From: Anaerolineae bacterium
Lineage (GTDB): Bacteria; Chloroflexota; Anaerolineae; UBA1429
Reading direction: 5' to 3'
Assembly (NCBI GenBank): GCA_016928125.1
Contig: JAFGLK010000047.1
Location: 1-20,690 of the forward strand
DNA: 20,690 nt
The first letter of the stretch is position 1, and every line of letters begins with the position of its first letter. Position numbers and translations under genes: made by a program. The notes under the pieces were generated by a model that was given only the letters and a program-made list of their open reading frames with translations, was not told the DNA's origin and made no database searches. Below, piece by piece: positions 1 to 6,823 of the stretch.

Positions 1-407
1 ACAAGCTCAACGGGATCGGGGGGCACATCGAACCAGATGAAGATCCGCTCTCCGGGGCCCGGCGCGAGATCCGTGAGGAATCGGGCCTGGAGGTGGACGA
101 ACTGAACCTGAGGGCCGTCGTGCACGTGGCCGGGCGCGGGGTCCATGCCGGCGTGATCTTTTTCGTGTTCGTGGGACAGGCCCCCTGCAAAAAAGTGCAA
201 GGTGGCGATGAAGGTGACCTGGCTTGGTATCCGCTTGCGCAACTCCCCTATGACCAGATGGTCGAGGATTTGCCGCTCTTGATCCCACATGTTCTAGACC
301 AGATGGGCAAGAGCGCCACAGCACCAGAGATGATCTACGGGCACTATGTAAGCGACGACAAGGGGCGCATGCAGTTTCACTTTACCCGGTCACTGCCAAC
401 TGGGTAG
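1..407 (+). CDS. NUDIX hydrolase, C-terminal part (5' end outside window)
   Basis: The reading frame is open from base 3 and ends at the TAG at 405-407, so the start lies upstream of the window. The first residues hold a complete Nudix box: G-x5-E-x7-REIREESGL, encoded at about 21-92. This is the Mg2+-binding loop that hydrolyses nucleoside diphosphates linked to another group X. The C-terminal part, with an aromatic pattern around MIYGHY and a final MQFHFTRS, resembles small MutT/8-oxo-dGTP-diphosphatase-like proteins, but substrate cannot be read from the sequence. All Nudix-box catalytic residues are present, so it should be active. An extended -10 promoter follows it, so the next gene probably does not depend on this one for transcription. 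Confidence 0.88.
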   Translation, partial: KLNGIGGHIEPDEDPLSGARREIREESGLEVDELNLRAVVHVAGRGVHAGVIFFVFVGQAPCKKVQGGDEGDLAWYPLAQLPYDQMVEDLPLLIPHVLDQMGKSATAPEMIYGHYVSDDKGRMQFHFTRSLPTG

Positions 408-428
408 AACACGCCTGAGAGACATCTG

Positions 429-437
429 TGCTATAAT
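429..437 (+). promoter_or_regulatory. Extended -10 promoter, TGC-TATAAT
   Basis: TGC at 429-431 directly precedes a perfect TATAAT at 432-437, forming an extended -10 element. I see no good -35 box at the usual distance, which is tolerated in extended -10 promoters. It would start RNA near 444 and drive the winged-helix gene and perhaps the alcohol dehydrogenase and cupin genes behind it. The rpsO promoter has a similar TGC-TATAGT core. Confidence 0.6.
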
Positions 438-478
438 GGTTGTGCCAGTGGACTTGCTTTCAGCCACGAACTTCAAGC

Positions 479-505
479 AGGAGGTCTCGACGGATGCGCA
501 GCTGA
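479..505 (+). other. Strong ribosome site and three-codon leader ORF
   Basis: AGGAGGT at 479-485 is followed nine bases later by ATG 494, which reads MRS and stops at TGA 503-505. That stop overlaps a second ATG (505) in another frame, giving an ORF of 24 codons that ends at 579 inside the winged-helix gene. The main gene start (519) lies in the third frame. The best ribosome site in the area therefore serves a minimal ORF, not the obvious gene. This could be a reinitiation leader or the trace of a single-base deletion. Confidence 0.45.
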
Positions 506-518
506 TGCGCGCCTCATC

Positions 519-1805
519 ATGCCGTTACGTCTATCTGCTCGTCGTGTTAACCGCTACGTCTTTGCCAAACAGCATCTGACCTCGGGAACGCTGGCAGGGG
601 ATGTCGTTGCCGCCGCGCGGGACATTGGGCCGATCCGCGCCGCTCCGCCGGTGACGCCTTACATCTCACTTTGGGCGCGGGTCAAGGACTTTCAGCGCGA
701 TCAACTCGACACGGCGCTCTATCGTGCACGTACGCTCGCGCGTGCACCCTGTTTTCATTCTCAGCTCTGCCTCATGCCTGCCGAGCAACTGCCCATCTAT
801 CATCAAACCGCAGCGGCTCTGATTGAGGAGACGCTGGAGGATGTGTATGCCTTGCTCCTGGATGAGAGCGCCGGTGACGGGGCCGGGCTAGCTCACCGAC
901 GCGCTCAGCTGACTCAGCGAATTCTGGAGGTGCTCAGCGCGCGCGGCCCGTCCACGGTTGACGAGTTGGCGAGCTTTCTGCCCGACCTGAATGCGCGTGT
1001 TTATCATGATCCGGAACTGCCCGAATTGGGCTACAGCCGGTTAGGCACGCGCTTGATCCCGGCGCTCTGTGCGCAGGGACTGCTGGTCCGGGCCCAGCCG
1101 CGCGGCGGGTGGCGAAGCGGCGTCTACAGCTACACATCGCTGCGCGCCTGGTTTCCCGATGTGGATCTAGTGAGCCTCTCCGGCCAGGAGGCGCTGCGAC
1201 AGGCTGTATGGTCCTATGTGCGCTCATTCGGGCCGGTTACGGTTGGGGATATCGCGCATTGGTTAGGCGGCTTTGCCCGTCAAGAACTGGTCGCTGCGTT
1301 GATGAGCTTTCGGTCTCGGGTGCGCCATGTGCAGATCGAGGGCACGGTGGGCGATTTCTACATGGCTGCGGATGAGATCGAAGCGTGCTCTCAAGCTGAG
1401 GACGACGCAGCCCCACAACTCGTCCTATTGCCGGCCCGCGATTCGTTTCCGATGGCCTACAGCGACACCAGCCGCTTCCTCGAGCCCTGCTATCGCGATC
1501 GCGTGTTCGGGCGTTTTGGCGAGCCGTCAGGGACCGTATGGCTCGATGGAAGGATTGTGGGCACCTGGTACCTGCAGCTCAAAGCTGAGCGTATCGACGT
1601 GCGCTTCTTTGAGACGGCCTTGCTCGAGGCGTCGGACCTGGGCGCCTGGGATCTGGTCTACAAAAGAGCCCGCAGCCTAGCGGAGCTGTTGGATTTCTCG
1701 GGGCTCGATCTGGATATCGGCACCGATGTGGAGGAAGAGGCGCAGACACAAGGGCGCATCTCCCTTGAGATCGGTGTGCCGTCCACAGCAAGTCAGCCGG
1801 GCTGA
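519..1805 (+). CDS. Winged-helix DNA-binding protein, AlkZ/YcaQ-related (HTH_42 family)
   Basis: The 428-residue product matches the winged-helix family that includes the DNA glycosylases AlkZ and YcaQ (AlkX). Recognisable blocks are LSARRVNRY at the N-terminus, TPYISLWARVKDF near residues 46-58, tandem winged-helix segments from about 125 to 275, and a C-terminal block with LPARDSFPMAYSDTSRFLEP followed by WLDGRIVGTW. Family members excise bulky alkyl or crosslinked bases using a Q-x-Q or Q-x-D motif. Here the matching place (residues 39-42) reads IRAA, so both glutamines appear to be missing and glycosylase activity is doubtful. Start choice is uneasy: ATG 519 matches the family N-terminus but has no good ribosome site. 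The strong AGGAGGT at 479-485 instead serves ATG 494, which stops after three codons. Confidence 0.8.
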   Translation: MPLRLSARRVNRYVFAKQHLTSGTLAGDVVAAARDIGPIRAAPPVTPYISLWARVKDFQRDQLDTALYRARTLARAPCFHSQLCLMPAEQLPIYHQTAAALIEETLEDVYALLLDESAGDGAGLAHRRAQLTQRILEVLSARGPSTVDELASFLPDLNARVYHDPELPELGYSRLGTRLIPALCAQGLLVRAQPRGGWRSGVYSYTSLRAWFPDVDLVSLSGQEALRQAVWSYVRSFGPVTVGDIAHWLGGFARQELVAALMSFRSRVRHVQIEGTVGDFYMAADEIEACSQAEDDAAPQLVLLPARDSFPMAYSDTSRFLEPCYRDRVFGRFGEPSGTVWLDGRIVGTWYLQLKAERIDVRFFETALLEASDLGAWDLVYKRARSLAELLDFSGLDLDIGTDVEEEAQTQGRISLEIGVPSTASQPG

Positions 1806-1843
1806 TCGGGGAGAGCTTGGGCGGATGACAGGGAGGAGAGGCC

Positions 1844-2989
1844 ATGGAGCGCTTTTATCTACCCACTGAGATCCTGAGCGGCAGAGGGGCGATCGATCAG
1901 CTCGGAACGGTTGCAGCGCGCTTTGGCCGCCACGTGATGATTGTCTGCAGTGGGGGGTCGGTACGCCGCTCCGGATTGCTCGATCGCGCCATCGATCTGC
2001 TCGAACAGCAGGGATTGCGAGTCACCTTGTTCGACCAGGTGTCTGGCGAGGCGGATCTGTCCACGGTCGCACAAGGCATCGCCCTGGGTCGCGAGGCCCA
2101 GTGCGAGCTCCTTGTCGGCCTGGGTGGGGGAAGCGCGATCGATACGGCCAAGGCGATCGCCGGGATGATCTCGTTACCGGGCTCCGTGACAGAGTACCAC
2201 AATGGACGGCCTCTTGAGGAGCCTGCGCGCCCCTTCATCGCGGTGCCCACAACGGCCGGCACGGGGGCTGAGGTCACCAAGAACGCGGTACTGATCAACC
2301 GAGACACTCGACTCAAGACAAGTATTCGCGACGACAGTTGGTTCGCACGCGCTGCCATCGTTGATCCAGAGTTGACCTGCTCCATGCCCCCCGACGTGAC
2401 GGCCAGCACGGGCAGCGACGCTCTGTGCCAGGCCATCGAGTCGTTCACCTCGATCGGGGCCAGTCCAGTGACCGATGCGCTCGCGATGCGAGCGATTGCT
2501 CTCATTGCCGAGAGCCTCGAGCGGGCCTATGTCGATGGCCAGGACATGTCGGCGCGGGAAGGGATGAGCATGGGCAGCCTGATGGCCGGCATGGTGATGG
2601 CCAACGCGCGTCTCGGAGGGGTCCACGGCATGGCCCATCCCCTCGGCTCTTACTATGACATCCCCCATGGGGTGGTGTGCGGCCTGCTCTTGCCTTACAC
2701 CATGGCCTACAATCTCGAGTATGCGATCGACAAATACGCCACGATCGCCAGCTTGATGGGCGAGGAAATCGACAGCCTCACAGGCAAGGAAGCGGCTCAA
2801 CGCGCCGTCGAACAGGTGCGGGCGCTGCTGGAGCGCATCCACATCCCGCAGCACCTGAGCGCCTTTGGTGTGCGCGCGGACCAGCTTGACCCGATCATCG
2901 CAGAATCGCTGCCTTCGGGCTCTCTAAAGCACAATCCCCGACCTTTGGCGGCCGAGGATGTGCGCCATATCTTGGAAATGGCCCTCTAG
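1844..2989 (+). CDS. Iron-containing (group III) alcohol dehydrogenase family protein
   Basis: This 381-residue protein has the usual length and layout of the Fe-ADH family, which oxidises alcohols or reduces aldehydes with NAD(P). The nucleotide-binding GGGSAIDTAKAIA lies at 94-106 and GTGAEVTKNAV at 139-149. The C-terminal helical metal-binding domain contains VHGMAHPLG and IPHG. The expected metal ligands are Asp192, a residue at 196, His261 and His275; residue 196 is Gln instead of the common His. Some family branches have Gln there, so this may be a subfamily mark and not a defect. AGGGAGGAG lies just upstream of the ATG. It follows the winged-helix gene by 38 bases and precedes a cupin gene by 47, suggesting one transcript. 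The substrate is unknown. Confidence 0.9.
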   Translation: MERFYLPTEILSGRGAIDQLGTVAARFGRHVMIVCSGGSVRRSGLLDRAIDLLEQQGLRVTLFDQVSGEADLSTVAQGIALGREAQCELLVGLGGGSAIDTAKAIAGMISLPGSVTEYHNGRPLEEPARPFIAVPTTAGTGAEVTKNAVLINRDTRLKTSIRDDSWFARAAIVDPELTCSMPPDVTASTGSDALCQAIESFTSIGASPVTDALAMRAIALIAESLERAYVDGQDMSAREGMSMGSLMAGMVMANARLGGVHGMAHPLGSYYDIPHGVVCGLLLPYTMAYNLEYAIDKYATIASLMGEEIDSLTGKEAAQRAVEQVRALLERIHIPQHLSAFGVRADQLDPIIAESLPSGSLKHNPRPLAAEDVRHILEMAL

Positions 2990-3036
2990 CGATCACCGCC
3001 GGGGCCATTTTTCAGTCATTGCAGGGGGAGGAGACG

Positions 3037-3372
3037 ATGCAGAAGATCAGCGAGAGGGAACTCACCTATCGCGATGGCGACAGCGGCGTCAAGTATCTTT
3101 TCCGCGGCCCCAAGATCGACTGGGGCGTCATCTTGATGCTCCCTGGCCAGACTTTGGGCGGCCACTATCACGAGCAGGTAGAGGAGACGTTCTACGTCGC
3201 TGAGGGCGAGGGGGTCTTTCTGGTGAACGGCGAGACCTACATCGGCCAAGAGGGCGACGCCTTTCGGATGGAAGCTCAGGACCGTCACGACATCCGCAAC
3301 GAGAGCGACCGGCCTCTCAAACTGATCTTCATCAAGTGCCCTTATCTGCCCCAGGACAAGGTCAACATCTGA
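3037..3372 (+). CDS. Small single-domain cupin protein
   Basis: This 111-residue protein is a one-domain cupin, a six-stranded barrel that usually binds a divalent metal. Cupin motif 1 is seen as GGHYHEQVEE (41-50), giving His43, His45 and Glu49 or Glu50. Motif 2 is seen as G-x5-EAQ-x2-HDIRN (73-88), giving His84. The full set of likely metal ligands is therefore present. I prefer ATG 3037 because GGGGGAGGAG ends four bases before it; an in-frame TTG at 3019 would add six residues but has no ribosome site. It follows the alcohol dehydrogenase closely and may act in the same pathway, as a sugar or keto-acid isomerase or dioxygenase, or as a sensor. The sequence does not decide between these. 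Confidence 0.85.
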   Translation: MQKISERELTYRDGDSGVKYLFRGPKIDWGVILMLPGQTLGGHYHEQVEETFYVAEGEGVFLVNGETYIGQEGDAFRMEAQDRHDIRNESDRPLKLIFIKCPYLPQDKVNI

Positions 3373-3393
3373 GCACCTGCCCAAACGAGGCCT

Positions 3394-3413
3394 GGCCTGC
3401 ACAAGTGCAGGCC
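3394..3413. terminator. Hairpin between convergent cupin and phosphatase genes
   Basis: A perfect inverted repeat GGCCTGCAC / GTGCAGGCC (3394-3402 and 3405-3413) lies between the ends of the two convergent genes. It forms an eight-pair stem with a four-base loop. Position and symmetry suggest a bidirectional terminator. There is only TTCCCCC after it on the plus strand and no T run on the minus strand, so intrinsic termination would be imperfect. Confidence 0.5.
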
Positions 3414-3433
3414 TTCCCCCTGCCTCGCGAAGC

Positions 3434-4210
3434 TCAGGCGTATGGATCCATGTCCAGAATGGCCTGGTGGAGCTGGCCGTTGCTAAAGAGCCAGTCTAGC
3501 CGGGTCAGCCGGCCAGGGTCGCCGCGTAGCCCAGAAGCCATGCCGCCGGCCTCCTCCACCATCAGGAGGCCGGCCGCTACATCCCACGATTTCAGCGTGT
3601 ACTGGAAATAGACGTCAGCCCATCCCGCGGCGACGCTGCAGATGCCCAGCGCCGCGCTCCCTCGCGAGCGGACGGTATCTACGCGAGGGGCCAGCCGGGC
3701 CAGAAACCGGGCGCTGGTCTCGCGCAGCCCCTGCTCGCGAGGCCAGTCCAACAGCACCAGGCTCTCACCGAGCTCAGAGCAGGCGCTGACCTGCAGGCGA
3801 CCCCCGTTGAGAAAAGCCCCTTTGCCCCGCTCTGCATAGAACATCTGGTCTAGCATGGGATCAAAGACCGCCCCACAGAGCACCTGCTCGGACAGAGCCA
3901 CGGCCACCGAGACGCTGAAGCCTGGCAGGCCGCGGGCGTAGTTGGTGGTTCCATCCAGGGGATCGATGTACCACGTCAGCTTGTCATTGCCCGCCACCTT
4001 GGCATGGTGCGACTCCTCGGACACGAACACGGCCTCGGGCCAACGGTCTCGAATGACCTGCATGGAGATGGCCTCGGCCTGTAGATCGGCTTCAGTGGTG
4101 ATGTCTCGCAGACCCTTAACGATGACCTGATGGGGCTGCCGATAGGCGTGCGCCAAGCTCCGCCCCGCTTCCCGGGCCGCCTCAAGGCAGATATCCAGCA
4201 ATTGGTTCAC
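3434..4210 (-). CDS. Inositol monophosphatase family phosphatase
   Basis: The 258-residue product has every hallmark of the Li+-sensitive, Mg2+-dependent phosphatase superfamily (inositol monophosphatase, SuhB, archaeal-type fructose-1,6-bisphosphatase). The acidic SEES is at 64-67, WYIDPLDGTTNYARG at 80-94 supplies the metal-binding Asp residues, and KSWDVAAG around Asp210 is the second metal motif. The start is chosen as GTG 4210 because AAGAGGAG lies six to seven bases upstream; a longer frame to 4270 adds 20 residues without a ribosome site and would cover the leader inverted repeat. A strong promoter lies upstream at 4300-4328. The exact substrate (inositol phosphate, NADP, 3'-phosphoadenosine phosphate or sugar bisphosphate) cannot be read from the sequence. 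Confidence 0.9.
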   Translation of the reverse strand: MNQLLDICLEAAREAGRSLAHAYRQPHQVIVKGLRDITTEADLQAEAISMQVIRDRWPEAVFVSEESHHAKVAGNDKLTWYIDPLDGTTNYARGLPGFSVSVAVALSEQVLCGAVFDPMLDQMFYAERGKGAFLNGGRLQVSACSELGESLVLLDWPREQGLRETSARFLARLAPRVDTVRSRGSAALGICSVAAGWADVYFQYTLKSWDVAAGLLMVEEAGGMASGLRGDPGRLTRLDWLFSNGQLHQAILDMDPYA

Positions 4211-4263
4211 GAACGCTCCTCTTCTGAGGCGAGACTCTACACTCGCCACGCAACGGGGTCTTG

Positions 4264-4289
4264 GAACCATTGGTTCGCCTCGCGAACCA
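4264..4289. repeat. Three alternating GAACCA half-sites (operator or leader hairpin)
   Basis: GAACCA (4264-4269), TGGTTC (4271-4276) and GAACCA (4284-4289) alternate in direction. The last two sit in a perfect eight-base inverted repeat, TGGTTCGC-ctc-GCGAACCA (4271-4289). The cluster covers about +4 to +29 of the predicted phosphatase transcript. That position fits a repressor operator or a 5' RNA hairpin. Confidence 0.5.
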
Positions 4290-4299
4290 GGACTGCAAG

Positions 4300-4328
4300 A
4301 TTGTAGGGTGAGCCCCGCGCTTCGTCAA
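4300..4328 (-). promoter_or_regulatory. Sigma-70-type promoter for the phosphatase gene
   Basis: On the minus strand TTGACG (4323-4328) is separated by 17 bases from TACAAT (4300-4305), close to the consensus for the housekeeping sigma factor. RNA would start near 4293, giving a leader of roughly 80 bases that contains an inverted repeat. Confidence 0.75.
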
Positions 4329-4352
4329 AAGGTGGATCGGACTCAACGGACG

Positions 4353-4382
4353 TTGGACGCAAGTGCGACATAAGGGTATAAT
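4353..4382 (+). promoter_or_regulatory. Sigma-70-type promoter for the udg-rnj-ftsK operon
   Basis: TTGGAC (4353-4358) is followed after 18 bases by a perfect TATAAT (4377-4382). RNA would start near 4389, leaving a G-rich leader of about 113 bases before the UDG start. It is divergent from the phosphatase promoter, with only 24 bases between the two -35 boxes, so the two may share control. Confidence 0.75.
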
Positions 4383-4502
4383 AGCCCGTAAGGGCGGCTC
4401 GCACCGTGCCTCGCCGTCTGTGGTCCCTGAGGCAGCCAGATAGTGCGGGTATGCTTGGCGAGGTGTTGGGGAGATGAGGGGCCCACGCGGGGAGGCTTGT
4501 CA

Positions 4503-5108
4503 GTGTCGGAACTGGATGATTTGGCCAAGCAGATACGGGAATGTGTCAAGTGCCGCCTGGCACGGGCAAGGACATTGGCCGTCCCCGGTGAGGGGCCTGA
4601 GCATGCCGATATCCTGTTCATTGGCGAAGCGCCTGGTTTCCACGAAGATCAACAGGGACGCCCTTTTGTGGGCGCAGCCGGGCAGTTCCTTGAGGAGCTC
4701 CTGGCTTCGATCAACCTCACGCGCAGAGATGTGTACATCGCCAATGTGCTCAAATGCCGTCCCCCCAACAACCGCGACCCTCAGCCCGATGAGCTGGCGG
4801 CCTGTCGCCCTTACCTTGACCGGCAGATTGAGCTTATCCGGCCCAAGATCATCGTGACCCTGGGTCGCTTCTCAATGCAGCTGGCCTTCTCGGGGGTGAC
4901 CATCTCGCGCATCCATGGGATGCCGAAAAGGGTAGGCGGGATCGTCTACTTTCCGATGTTCCATCCAGCGGCTGCATTGCACCAGCCGCGATATCGTTCC
5001 TTTATCGAGCAAGACATGCTCAAACTGCCAGAGCTGCTCGCCAATCTGCGGTCGATCGAATCCCAGGATGACGAGCCAGATGCACCTGAGCAGCTGAGCC
5101 TGTTCTAG
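4503..5108 (+). CDS. Family 4 (Fe-S) uracil-DNA glycosylase with C-terminal clamp-binding motif
   Basis: The 201-residue protein removes uracil from DNA, the first step of base excision repair. Four cysteines for the 4Fe-4S cluster are in the family 4 pattern: Cys14 and Cys17 (CVKC), Cys85 (NVLKCRPP) and Cys101 (AACRPYL). The active-site motif GEAPGFHED is at 41-49 and HPAAAL at 154-159. The chain ends in QLSLF (197-201), which fits the bacterial beta-clamp-binding pentapeptide QL(S/D)LF. GTG 4503 is preferred because GGGGAGG lies seven bases upstream; an ATG at 4443 would add 20 residues. The gene leads a cluster with RNase J (two bases on) and FtsK. Confidence 0.93.
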   Translation: MSELDDLAKQIRECVKCRLARARTLAVPGEGPEHADILFIGEAPGFHEDQQGRPFVGAAGQFLEELLASINLTRRDVYIANVLKCRPPNNRDPQPDELAACRPYLDRQIELIRPKIIVTLGRFSMQLAFSGVTISRIHGMPKRVGGIVYFPMFHPAAALHQPRYRSFIEQDMLKLPELLANLRSIESQDDEPDAPEQLSLF

Positions 5109-5110
5109 CC

Positions 5111-6769
5111 ATGGGAGGGCTAGTGGAGAGCGGAGACAAACTGCGCATCATTCCTCTTGGGGGACTAGGCGAGATCGGCCGCAATATGCTCGTCATCGAC
5201 TGCGCTGAGAGCATGATCGTCGTCGACGTGGGGCTCATGTTCCCCGAGAACGACATGCTCGGCGTGGATATCATCATCCCCGACTTTTCATATGTCATCG
5301 AGCGCGCCGATCGCCTCAAGGCGATCATCATCACGCACGGGCACGAGGACCATATTGGGGCCCTGCCCTATCTGTTAGCAGAAGTCCGAGCCCCCATCTA
5401 TGCTACGCCGCTTACGCAAGGCCTCATCGACGTCAAGCTGCGCGAGGCTCGCATCCGGGATGTGGAGCTCAATACGATCCAGCCTGGCGACTCGCTCCAG
5501 GTTGGACCATTTGATATCGAGTTCTTTCATGTAAGCCACAGCATACCCGATGGCGTTGGACTGAGCATCGATACACCCTTTGGATTATTGGTTCATTCGG
5601 GCGACTTTAAATTCGATCACAGCCCCGTAGATGGCAAGCGGACCGATTTCGCCAAACTGGCCGAGTTGGGAGGCCGCGGGGTGCGTCTACTGCTCTCCGA
5701 TAGCACGAATGCCGAGCGATCGGGCTACACCCCGTCGGAACAGGTGCTGGGCGAGACCATCGCGCGCATCTTTGCCGGAGCGCGAGGACGCGTGATTGTG
5801 GCGACGTTTGCGTCCAACATTTCGCGGGTGCAGCAGGTCATGGACACGGCTCGCTTGTATGGACGTCGTGTGGGCGTCGTGGGTCGTAGCATGGTCTCCA
5901 ACGTGCGCATCGCGCGTAGCCTGGGCTACCTGGACGTGCCCGATGACGTGCTGCTGACTGTTGAGCAGCTCGAGCAGTTGCCAGATGACCAGGTCACACT
6001 GATTTGTACGGGAAGCCAGGGCGAACCGACGTCGGCGCTGGTGCGGATGGGGCGCGGGCAGTTGCGCTCGGTCAGTGTGACCCCTGGCGATACGGTCATC
6101 GTCTCCGCAACGCCTATTCCGGGCAATGAGGAGTTTGTCAATCGTACGCTGGACGATCTATTTCGTCTAGGAGCCAATGTCTACTATGATGAGGTGTTGG
6201 ACGTGCATGTATCTGGACATGCCGCCCAAGAAGAGCAAAAAATGATGATCAACCTCATCCAACCTCAATACTTTGTACCTATCCATGGCGAGTATCGTCA
6301 TCTGGTGCTGCATGGCAAGCTGGCCGAGCGTTGCGGTGTCGATCCGGATAATGTCTTTATCATCGAGACGGGCGATGTGCTTGAGATGGACGCGCAGGGT
6401 GCGCGCGTTGTAGAGACCGTTGCTGAAGGCCATGTGGTGGTGGATGGACGCGGCATCAGCGACTCGGGCCAGGGCATCATGCAAGAACGTCAGGTATTGG
6501 CGCATAACGGCTTTCTGGTGGCCATCGTGACCCTGGACAAGTACACGGGTGGAATTGTCGGCGACCCCGAACTGGTCACGCGCGGATTTGTCTATGAGGC
6601 CGAACTGGCCGACCTCGTGGTACGTGCGCGCGCCGAGATCGAGAAGGTGGTGGCCTGGGGAGGGTCGCGGGCGGAGCTGGCCGATCGCCTTAGGACGTCG
6701 CTTGGTCGTTTCGCCTATGAAGAGACGGGGCGACGCCCGATCGTCATTCCGGTGGTCAATCGGGTCTAG
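5111..6769 (+). CDS. rnj: Ribonuclease J
   Basis: The 552-residue protein is a full-length RNase J, a metallo-beta-lactamase/beta-CASP nuclease with 5'-3' exonuclease and endonuclease activity. It is a main mRNA-decay enzyme in many bacteria lacking RNase E. The N-terminal KLRIIPLGGLGEIGRNM (10-26), the metal-binding HGHEDH (76-81), the later HVSGHA near 365-370 and PIHGEYRHL near 390 are all intact, followed by a C-terminal domain. ATG 5111 lies two bases after the UDG stop and has no ribosome site. In-frame GTG 5123 has GGGAGGG (5113-5119) just before it, at a rather short distance, so the true start may be 5123 with a chain of 548 residues. It is probably co-transcribed and translationally coupled with UDG. 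Confidence 0.95.
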   Translation: MGGLVESGDKLRIIPLGGLGEIGRNMLVIDCAESMIVVDVGLMFPENDMLGVDIIIPDFSYVIERADRLKAIIITHGHEDHIGALPYLLAEVRAPIYATPLTQGLIDVKLREARIRDVELNTIQPGDSLQVGPFDIEFFHVSHSIPDGVGLSIDTPFGLLVHSGDFKFDHSPVDGKRTDFAKLAELGGRGVRLLLSDSTNAERSGYTPSEQVLGETIARIFAGARGRVIVATFASNISRVQQVMDTARLYGRRVGVVGRSMVSNVRIARSLGYLDVPDDVLLTVEQLEQLPDDQVTLICTGSQGEPTSALVRMGRGQLRSVSVTPGDTVIVSATPIPGNEEFVNRTLDDLFRLGANVYYDEVLDVHVSGHAAQEEQKMMINLIQPQYFVPIHGEYRHLVLHGKLAERCGVDPDNVFIIETGDVLEMDAQGARVVETVAEGHVVVDGRGISDSGQGIMQERQVLAHNGFLVAIVTLDKYTGGIVGDPELVTRGFVYEAELADLVVRARAEIEKVVAWGGSRAELADRLRTSLGRFAYEETGRRPIVIPVVNRV

Positions 6770-6823
6770 CGACGGGCCTGGTCCTCGAATGTCGTGCCGT
6801 TCCCTAGACTGACGAACGAGAGC

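Noticed and set aside
4384..4395. GCCC-GTAA-GGGC hairpin with a GNRA loop just after the UDG promoter
   Set aside because: Half of it lies before the predicted RNA start (about 4389), so it would not form in the transcript. It is short enough to be chance.
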